A stretch of DNA of 64,000 nucleotides from Euryodendron excelsum (taxonomy: Eukaryota; Streptophyta; Magnoliopsida; Ericales; Pentaphylacaceae), in assembly GCA_033060915.1 (NCBI GenBank), contig CM065388.1, positions 27,816,001 through 27,880,000 on the forward strand, read 5' to 3'. The notes below the pieces were generated by a model. It had not been told where the DNA came from and searched no databases. It worked only from the letters and a program-made list of their open reading frames with translations. Position 1 is the stretch's first letter, and the number at the start of each line of letters is the position of its first letter. The translations under genes and the position numbers were made by a program. Shown piece after piece: positions 55,636 to 64,000 of this stretch.

Positions 55636-58260
55636 TGTGATATCCCAAACCTCTATCTAATTATATTAATGAGAATTTCAAGTTTATACAATATTTAGTG
55701 TTAATTATTCCTTCTTTTGGGTCAAAATGACCAATGGAAACTTGTGTTGTATCTTGTGTTAAAGGTGTGAGACATATGGGATTTTTTCTCATGTGTGTCT
55801 CCTTACAACACACAAAACACACACCCACATTTATACACACACACACAAATCGGTAGAGAGAGGAAGAAAGAGAGAAAGGGGAAGAAGGAAGGGGAAATTG
55901 AAGGAAGAAGGCTTGAAGGAAGGGATTGAAGCCATTGGAGACTTCACCAAGCTTGAAGAAGGTAAGGTTTCATTTTTCTCTCTTTACAATTGCATATATA
56001 TATATATATATGTATCTATCTTGTGTGATTTTGTTGGGTCCTTATATGTATGCATATATATGAGTTGGGTTTGTCTTGGGGGACTCCTTGAGTCCCAATT
56101 ACTTTAAATTTGAAGGCTTGAAGCTCAATATTGGAGGATTGGAGAGTTGGGGGTTGAAACCCCCAAATATGTGAAATGTTAGGGTTTTGATTTCTTCTTT
56201 AGATTCCTTTGTTTGGATTGTTCTTCCTCCCCCATTTTAAGTTATTATCATCCTTGTAGGCTAATCTTTGAGCCCTAAGAGTATTGGGAATGTTTGGTGA
56301 TGTTTGGAGGAGTTTTGATTGTGTTTTGGTTGAGCTTCGGTGGCTGCCCAAAACAGGGCGTTCGAACTCCCAATATGGAGTTTGAATGGTAAAAAATAAG
56401 CTTGAGCATTCGAACCCTCAGAGAAGGGTTTTTTCAAATTTTCTTTTTGGATTTCGAACTCCCATTTGGGCATTCGAACTCCCAATTCATTTTGCCTAGG
56501 CATTCGAACTCCCGGTTGGGCGTTCAAAGCCTCTGTCAGCTCGGACATTATTTAGTAAAATGGACATAACGTTCTCTAGAAAACTTGGATTGATGCACCG
56601 TTTGAAGCATTAGAAACTAGACTCATAGACCTTCGTACCCATATAAATTTTGTTTTCTAATTCCTTATATATTGAGAGATATAGGGGTTTGAAATTGACC
56701 CAAAATCCATGCCAACAACATTATTTTCCAAAATTTTAGTCCACCTTCCGTGAAACATAACTTCTTCACCTGAAATGTGTTTTTGGCTCATGGCCTATCA
56801 AAATAAAGGCCTCTAAGCCTATTTTCAAATAGAACTAGCCTTGGGTGTGAACTCATCATTGAGAGGTGGTTGGGACTCGATGAAGGAGTCGACGTTCCGG
56901 CTTTCATGTTCAAATCTCAACTTCATGTTCTTATTTTACATCGGGGCTTTGTTCTAGAGTTTAGCCTCACTCTCCCGTTGTGAGAATGAGGTGTTGTTAA
57001 GTTAGGGTCGAGTAGTTTACGTGCTTAGTCTTGACTTACGTGTTATTGCTTTGCCTAAGAGTTTTGTATTGATGTTTCTTTTTTCTATGTGCACTTGTGT
57101 AGGAATACCTTGTTTGTCACCCATCCAATTGGAGAAAGGTGAGTAACGATATGCCATGAGTAAAACTCTAGTATTTTCTAAATGTTTTAAGCTCACCTTT
57201 ATATCATGAATGTTTTTCATACATCTCAATGCATCAATGCTACGTTCAATTACAAATGTCATATTTCAACTGCATGCAAGCTATATTATGTTATGAATGG
57301 AAACTATGGACTATAATGTTTAAATGAAAGAGATGCTAAGTTTCCAATGTATGGTGCCAACTCGGGTCTTCTCGTGGCAAGACCTTAATCTAGCCCGATA
57401 GTCCTACGATAGGGGACGGGAAATAAACTATCTATGTTGGGAGACGTCCCTGGCCTAAAGAGCCTTAGTGTGACCTATATGGTTACTATGGAGCCTAGCT
57501 CATATGCCGAGTTGTAGTACACTTATGTCTTGAACCGAGAACCATGATAGGTTCACATGTTTTACGACAAGTTATGAAATGCTTTATCAATAATAATGTT
57601 ATGTTGCATCTCTTCTTATGATATTATGTTCTGAAATGTTGAAACGTTTCAAATGATGCTTATGTTACCTATGAGTTCCAAGCCTACGCTTTAAACGTTC
57701 AAAAGCTCATTTCCTTATGCATAAATGATTATCTATCCTTGTACGTTGGATATAATTGCTAGTCCATGATATTTTCTTGCTCATACATCATTGTTATTCA
57801 CTAAGCATTAGTTTACATTTTCTCAAATGATTTTCAGGTAGCCAATCCGGGAGGCTCTAGAGCGAGGCCATATGTGGATTTGAGCTACGGCCCATGGGCC
57901 TATGTTTTGTATAATGTTTGAGGGCTGGACCCAATATTTTGTGATGATATATTGTTATAACTTTTGTGGACCTTGATTTGGTCCTTATGTATGTTATGTT
58001 TGGGATTAGGCACAGCTCTACCATGTATGACATGGATTATATTTTCAAGTTATTAAAAGTTCTCTTTTTCGCAATTATGCATCATTATAAATGATTATGC
58101 ACAGGTGATCAACCAGTTTATGTAATGCGGCATTAGGCAGCCTTACTACTGGCCGGTCATGTACCCTAGATTCGTATAGGCCGGGTTATGGGTAATGACA
58201 GTATTAAGTTTCTATTTTGAGTCAAGACCAAGACTTGGGGTTGAAAATTAGGGTGCGACA
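55636..58260 (+). mobile_element. Chromovirus-like (Tekay/Del type) LTR, probably solo, 2.6 kb
   Basis: It starts TGTGATATCCC, a start typical of plant chromovirus LTRs, and ends GGGTGCGACA. It contains AAACTAGACTCATAGACCTTCG and CATAACGTTCTCTAGAAAAC, which I associate with Tekay/Del LTRs, plus (CA)n at 55806-55850, a GA-rich tract, (TA)n at 55994-56012, and five CATTCGAACTCCC-type repeats (56359-56535). The flanks (CTATT left, TACAA right) do not form a target duplication, and left and right neighbours belong to different oriented Tat segments. One edge has therefore been rearranged, or the ends are a few bases off. No internal region is present. Confidence 0.65.
56359..56535. repeat. Interspersed CATTCGAACTCCC motif cluster
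   Basis: GCGTTCGAACTCCC, GCATTCGAACCCTC, TTTCGAACTCCC, GCATTCGAACTCCC (twice) and GCGTTCAAAGCC lie within 180 bases at irregular spacing. TTCGAA is palindromic. The cluster lies in the U3-like half of the chromovirus LTR; a regulatory role is only a guess. Confidence 0.55.
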
Positions 58261-59605
58261 TACAAGAATGGAAGTGAATGCATGCAATACTTTTTTATGG
58301 ATGCACAAGATTATATAGGATTAAAAATGAATGCGTGTTATACTTTTTGATGAATGTACAGGTTTATACTGCAATTTGAATGAATGCATATCATGCGTTT
58401 TGATGAATGCACAAGTATTGTATGTATACATGTTATTTTCATCTAATGCCCTAGGATTGCCCTAGGGTTCATACTCTTAGAATTCTGTTGCCCGTCCAAG
58501 ATCTTGCCCCTTTGGTTTTGTCCCATTCTTATAGAAATGTGATAATATTTGCACCATTCTCAAGGATTTGGATCTTTTTGGCTTGTCAACTACTATCCTA
58601 TTCCTAATTTTTATGGGATTATTGTTTGGGATTTTTCTGTCCCTCACTTCGGTTTCTCTATCAGATCACTAGATTCTGTCGTGGCTCAAGCGATAACTCG
58701 CTTGCTCTTTGCAAAGCGATAAACAACTTGGCTCTCAATCTGAAAAGGCTTTTTTTAGGACCGTAATGTAGGCCAGGTTTAGGGGTTGTAAGAAATAAAG
58801 GGATATTTAGACTCAAAGATTTTTCTTTTAGTGAGTTGTTTAAAACAAAATCATACGAGGGCACCTTGGAGCATAAGATTGCCCCTGCACTCCTTCCAGT
58901 CTCTCTTCTCTCTTCTCCCTTCTCTTTCCCTACCACTTTTCTTCTTCTTTTTTTTCTTCTTTTATTTTTAAACTCATCCTGGTATTATTTAGACTTATTT
59001 GGACTAACTAATTTTCTTATGATTAGAGAGGACTTTCATTTGGATTGTAGCATGGGCTAGGTTATGGGGTTTATGAACGAAAGGGTATAGAGGCTTAAAT
59101 ATTAATATTTGTGGGCTTCTCAAAGACCCATGATTACCTTTGGAACTTAACTTTCATTTCCCTCTCTCTTCTTTCCTTCTTGCTCTTTTTATTCTTCTGA
59201 ACCTTTCTCTCCCCTCTAATTAGAACTCTTCATAAAAAAACTTATTCCTGTGTTGACTTTTAGAGATGTCGAGTTTTTCATTTCAATTTTTGAATGACAT
59301 TATCTTCTCTTGAAGACCACCACTAATTCATTGTGCCCCCTTTCTTCTTCTTCTTTTTTTTTTTTTACTCTCATTGCTCTTACGCTTACTCTTAGAAACG
59401 TTGTCGACACTGTACCCTCTTGAAAATCACCATTCATTTGTTATGTCTTCATTAAAAAACTCGTTCCTATGTTAGCTCTTAGAGATGTCCTTGACATTGT
59501 ATCCTCTTGGAAATTACTATTCATTAGTTCTCATTCATTCTTTTGCCTTGATCTAGTGTGGGCAATAATCATCGGGTCTGTTTTTTTAAAAGAATGTAAC
59601 CAACT
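58261..59605 (-). mobile_element. Reverse-oriented Tat 3' internal region
   Basis: On the minus strand this matches 6994-8350: the sequence around CTTTGCAAAGAGCAAGCGAG / TTATCGCTTTGC, GGTGCAAATATTATCAC, CCTAAACCTGGCCTACATTACGGTCC and poly-pyrimidine tracts (plus strand 58900-59250, 59340-59370). No gene. A GTCGAC...GTACCCTCTTGAAAATCACCATTCATT-like unit repeats about three times at 59260-59525. Confidence 0.6.
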
Positions 59606-61617
59606 TGTCACACCCTGATTTTTGAACCCCAAAGCCCTCTTAGCTCCCAAAAAAGCATATTCCTCTCTCATTAGAACTTTTCTTAGAAGGACGAATACGA
59701 CTAGGTTTGATCTTGAGATTGATTTGATTAAGAGTTTTTGAAAAGAGTTTGGAGTCGCCACCTAACATAATTAAATATGTGTTAGGTCACATAAAACTAA
59801 GTATAATCCAAAGACTAAACTTAGGTTTTTTAAAATCATTTTGAAAATATCCTTCCTAAGAAAGTTTTTGACAAAGTGGTTTTTAGCAACCTTTAAAAAT
59901 GTTTTAAAGCCCTTTTGAAAACGTGACTTTGATCTTAGTCTTCGAAATAGAAATCTATGATCCAGGGATTGGTTACGTGTAGGGAAGATATCCTAAGATT
60001 ATCACTTTATCCTGCCCTTTCGGTACCTACATGTCTAATCACCCTTAATTCACTCACTTGAATAATTGGTTACTATTATCCACTTTAGAATTTTGAAAAT
60101 GAAATTTGGTCATCACTTTTTGGATGAATGATGCATGATGTAAGTTTTGGAAAAGATGTTTGAAAACAAGAAAATTTTGAAGGGATTTGAAATAGAAATC
60201 TTGAATTGATAGAAAATTTGGAAAAGGGAAGTTGGGTTGAAATAAAGGTTATGACCGCACCATTTTAGGTTACTTACGTATCTCATTTGATGAAAATCAG
60301 GTCATTCGTAATTCAGGCAAGGGCTCGATAGAAAAGAGGCACGTTGAGGCCATTGAAAAGTTTTGAAGACACTTTGTGGTCTTTAAAAAAAAGAGAACTT
60401 GAGAGTTTATAAAAATGCCTTTGAAAAAGGACTTGGGATGTTTGAAATGTTTTTGAAATTAGGATTGAATATGATTTTAAATGTTTTTAAAATTGGGATT
60501 GAAGATGATTTTAAATGTTTTTGAAATTAACTCAAGAGAGTTTTGAAATGTTTTTGAAACAACTCAAGGCAGTTTTGGAAGTACTTTTGAAACAACTCAA
60601 GGGAGCGTTGAAAGTACTTTTGAAACAACTCAAGGAAGTTTTGAAAATATTTTGAAGTCTTGTTTTGAAAACTTTGGAGGTAGAGTTTGAATTGGAAATG
60701 CTCTTGTGAACTTGTCTTCGAAATGCTTTTGAAAGTAGTTTTTGAATACCTTATGAAAGGCATGTTTAATGTTTCATCACCTTTGAGAGGTTAGTCATTG
60801 AAGAACTAAACTCTTTTAGAGTTATGAGTTTTGAAAACAAGTTTGAAAAAAGCAGGCTAGAAACTTCCCTTTTGGCTTTTTAAAACTTCAGGATTATGGA
60901 ACCCTTTTTGAAAATATCTCACTTATGCTTGATCAATCCTAACCATGGAAGGATTAGGATTGCCTTAAGAATACGATGTTTGAAAATAATTTTTGAAAAG
61001 AGCTTTTGAAAACATTTAGGGTATTGGAACCTTAATATGGACAACCTTAGAGGTTGTATTTCCATGTATCATCTTCCCTTAGAATCCTTAATCATATAGG
61101 CTTTGGGACATTTTAGGGTTATGAGTTCTTGAAAAATGTTATATGTCTAGCCATTTTAGTTGGGACAAGTTTAAGAGAATTTCTTGAAATTATTTTTGAA
61201 AATAGAGTATGAGAATATCTGAAAAGATTTTGGAGCTGATTTTTGAAATCTCAAGAGAGTAGGATGTTTTTGAATGTATGTTGCGACAATGGTTTTTGAA
61301 TTGAAAGATTATTTGAAAAGGGGTCTTTGAATTGGAACCTTGAAGCTTACTAATCTTGGTTGGGTTGACCTAGGGTTAGCTAACTTGGGTTAGGTTAAGC
61401 TAGGGTTAGACAACTAAAGTTAGGTTAGACCAGGATTGGGTTGACCTAGAGTTAACTAACTAGGGTTAGGTTAACCTAGGGTTAACTAACTTAGGTTGAG
61501 TTAATCCAAGGTTAAGGTGACTTAGATTAACTAACTTGGGTCAAACTAACCTAGGGTTAAGGTGACCTAGGGTTAACTAATTTGGTTTAGGTTAACCCAG
61601 AGTTAAGGTGACCTAGG
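59606..61617 (-). mobile_element. Giant LTR 3' part, subfamily B, cut by another LTR
   Basis: LTR end on the minus strand at 59606 (plus TGTCACACCCTGATTTTTG), then the AGTTAGGTGACC/GGAGTCGCC block, the GACCGCACCATTTTAGGTT block identical in kind to 46190-46210, GAAGACACTTTG(A/T)GGTCTTT units and the 30-bp-type TTAACCTAGGGTT array (61350-61617). These features place it with 45538-50531. It is interrupted at 61617 by a further LTR; its remaining half would lie beyond the window. Confidence 0.75.
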
Positions 61618-63015
61618 TGTCGCGCCCTGATTTTTCGCACTCGAAAAGACAAATGAGAAAAATATAGTACTCTTTCATTAGAACTCATCCTCCTAGAAGG
61701 ACGAGTGCGATTAAGTTTGAAATAGAAATTGATTTTAAATAAGGGCTTTTGGAAAGAGGTTTGAAGTCGCCACCTAACTTAATTAAGGTGAATTAGGTCA
61801 CCTAAAACTAAGTGCAATTTGAAGATTAAACTTATGTTTTTTTTAAAAGGTTTTGGAAAACTTCCTCAAGAGAGGGTTTTTAAGAAAATTGGTTGTTTGG
61901 CAACTTTTGAAAAGATTTAAGCCCTTCTTGAAAATAACTCTATTTTGATTTTTGAAAATAGTGATCTAGGTTCGGAGGTTAGTTATGTGTAGGAAATACG
62001 CACTGAGCCATCACCCTATCTCGCCTTTGCGGTACCTACATGCCTATTCACCCTAGGTTCACTCATTGAGAATTTTTTTATTAATAAATGTCCAATACTA
62101 TCCACTTGGAAAAGAATTTTAGAAAGAAATATTGATATGATGTATGACATGCAAGTGCAAGAATTTGATTTGATTTCAAAAATAGATTTGAAAAGATATA
62201 TTTAATTTTTGAAATAAGGTTTTTTGAAATTGGAATTGGAGATTTGAAAATAGATTTTAGAATTAGAAACTTGAAATAGATCATGGAATTGGAAATTTAA
62301 AAAAGGTTGTAGAATTGAAAATTTGAAATAAGTTATGAATGGACCCATGAGGGTTGCCTATGTATCCCTTTTTGGGAATCAGGTCAGTCGTAGTTTAGAC
62401 AAGAGTCCGATTAAAAATAGACACTTTGAAGTTTGAAAAAAGTTTAATTTGATCTTGGAATAAGAGATTTGAGATTGAACTTAGAATTAGCTTTGATTCG
62501 AATAGAACTTGAGGATTTGAAACTGATTTTGATTTGAAAAGATTGAGCTTGGACTTGATTTGGAAATATTGAGATTTTGAAAATATTTTAACATAGATTG
62601 AAGTTGAAAAACCATCTTGGCTCAAAAAGTAGTCTTAGAAAAGAGTTTAAGCTTCCTAACTTGAGATTAGGGTTAAACTAGGGTTTAGGCCTCCTAGGGT
62701 TTAGGTAACCTAAGATTGGAACATGTAATTGACTTAGGAAGGTTTGATTTAGACTTGAAAAGTTTGATTTTAGAAAGTTGTATTTAGGAAAAGGTTTGAA
62801 TTAGAAAATGTTCGAATTAGGAAAGTTGGATATAAGGAAGATTTGAAAAGAAATTGATTTGACTTGAAGACACTTGACTTGGAATGATTTGGAGAGTTGG
62901 GGTTTAGGAAATATTGGACTTTGGAAAGCTTTAAAATTATGAATGTTTCAAAATAGAAAAGTTCTATTTTAGGAGAATGCCAAATTAGAAAAGTTTCATT
63001 TTAGACTTGTATGTC
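61618..63015 (-). mobile_element. Giant LTR terminus, subfamily A, inserted in subfamily B
   Basis: The minus-strand LTR end is at 61618 (plus TGTCGCGCCCTGATTTTTCGCACTCG), followed by the conserved terminus and TTTCAAAT low-complexity DNA up to about 63015. There it switches to a gag fragment. Left neighbour CTAGG is part of the 30-bp array; the other duplication would be outside the window. Confidence 0.75.
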
Positions 63016-63245
63016 ATCCATCATAACAATTGTCAGCCTTGTTGTACATCAATTTAAAGATGCAAAATAAAAGGGATAGAAAGAAAGTGGGTGAAAACAC
63101 TCATCTCTTGTATGTTTTGAAGAGAACCTCTCTCAGTAGGGTTTTGGAATAATGCCCACATCTTCGATGCGCCATCCATTGTTTAAATTTTAGATAAGGC
63201 AAGGCAGGCAGAGGTTTCTCCCAAGGCTTCGAGTGAGTCAGCAAC
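63016..63245 (-). pseudogene. Small gag fragment between two LTR pieces
   Basis: The 230 bases resemble 24000-24240 and 45280-45420: GGGATAGAAAGAAAG(T/C)(G/A)GGTGA, CTCTTGTA(T/C)G, TAGGGTTTTGGAA, CATCTTC(G/A)ATGC(G/T)CCATCC, GGCAAGGCAGGCAGAGGTTTCTCCC. These are the C-terminal gag region on the minus strand, joined abruptly to LTR sequence on both sides. Confidence 0.6.
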
Positions 63246-64000
63246 CGTTGAAAATATTTATGTTCTTTTTTAAAATAACTCCATTTTGGTCTTTGAAAAC
63301 AATGATTCTAGGTTTGGAGGTTGGTTATGAGTAGGGAAGACACACTAAGCCATCACCCTACCCCGCCCTTGCGGTACCTACATGTCTATTCACCTTACGT
63401 TCACTCATTAGAATCTTTGATTAATAAATGTCCAATGCTATCCACTTTAGAAAATAATTTTGACAAGAGATTTTTCATGATGCATGATATGTAAGCGTAA
63501 GAAAAGAATTGAGTTTGAAAATAGATCTAAAAAGAAAGATTTTGACTTTGAAAATGAATTTGAAAAGACTTGATTTGATTTTTAAAATAGATTTGAAAAG
63601 ATAAATTTGATTTGAGATTAGAAAGAAGGTTTTAGAAATTAGAATTGGAGATTTTCAAATAGATTAAGGAATTGAAAACTTGAAAAAGGTTATGACTGCA
63701 CTCATAAGGGTTACTTACGTATCCCTTTTTGGGAATCAGGTCAGTAGTTGTTCAGATAAAAGTTCGATTAAAAATAGACATTTTGAAGTTTTTGAAAAGT
63801 TTGATTTGAAAAGAGTTTGATTTGAACTTTGAATAACAGACTTGAAATTAAACTTGGCATAGAAGACTTGAAATTGAAATTTGATTTGAACTTGAACTTG
63901 GGGGTTTGAAATTGATTTTGATTTGAAAATATTGAACTTGGACATGATTTAGTAAGATTGAGATTTTAAAAACATTTTGACTTAGATTGAAATTGGAAAA
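63246..64000 (-). mobile_element. Giant LTR part, continues past the window end
   Basis: Minus-oriented LTR sequence collinear with 52785-53560, with very few differences over 700 bases by eye (GATGCATGATATGTAAGCG, AAGGTTATGAC(C/T)GCAC(C/T)CAT, TAGTTGTTCAGATAAAAGTTCGATT). The first ~270 bases of the terminus are missing, replaced by the gag fragment. Confidence 0.7.

Noticed and set aside
1..64000. CRISPR array, operons or bacterial features
   Set aside because: All regular repeats are adjacent tandem arrays without spacers, and the gene content is plant retroelement; there are no Shine-Dalgarno-led gene series.

Overview
This window is nuclear DNA from a seed plant, most likely a large-genome (probably woody) eudicot. 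It is almost entirely nested retroelement sequence. I recognise no host protein-coding gene, tRNA or rRNA. The organism call rests on content only: Ty3/gypsy elements of the Tat/Ogre type with 4.4-5.4 kb LTRs, a Ty1/copia solo LTR, a chromovirus-like LTR and an endogenous pararetrovirus (Caulimoviridae). Nearly all open frames are short, antisense or created by tandem repeats. The only ones with recognisable protein motifs are retroelement Gag fragments and broken pararetroviral frames.

Left part (1-19251): one plus-strand Tat-like element. It runs from a 5' LTR end (1-737) through a gag remnant and 3' non-coding DNA with a 69-bp minisatellite to a polypurine tract and 3' LTR (14809-19251). 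Two further copies of the same giant LTR sit inside it as solo LTRs: 2412-6993 (imperfect target duplication) and 8596-13991 (perfect 5-bp duplication CAGCG, inside the minisatellite).

Middle (19252-31378): unclassified low-copy-looking DNA with possible DNA-transposon subterminal motifs, then a minus-strand Tat element. That element has a 5' LTR at 26841-31378, a primer-binding site at 26820-26838, a broken gag at 23993-25404 and a decayed 3' LTR. 31511-37058 is a mosaic of endogenous pararetrovirus in two opposed pieces: minus (capsid, zinc knuckle, protease, RT, start of RNase H) and plus (end of RNase H and a second ORF). A 222-bp TATA-bearing direct repeat lies between coding pieces of the minus part.

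Right part (37059-64000): insertions inside insertions. A plus LTR start is split by a minus solo LTR (37111-44566, duplication ACTCA). That LTR is itself split by a copia-type solo LTR (40071-42265, duplication CACAT). Next comes a minus Tat gag split by another solo LTR (45538-50531, duplication ATAGG), its PBS and truncated 5' LTR, an inverted LTR half, a chromovirus-like LTR (55636-58260), a reversed 3' non-coding segment, and two nested minus LTRs running off the window end.

The giant LTR has a repeated architecture: an 81-bp array and short CpG-rich arrays in U3, then perfect or near-perfect palindromes, then a TATA box, then thousands of bases of low-complexity TTTCAAA/TTTCCTAA-type sequence, and a conserved terminus. 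At least two subfamilies carry unrelated palindromes (TGGCGCCACTA arms versus GGAGCGTCT arms) in the promoter-proximal region. This is the most interesting pattern here.
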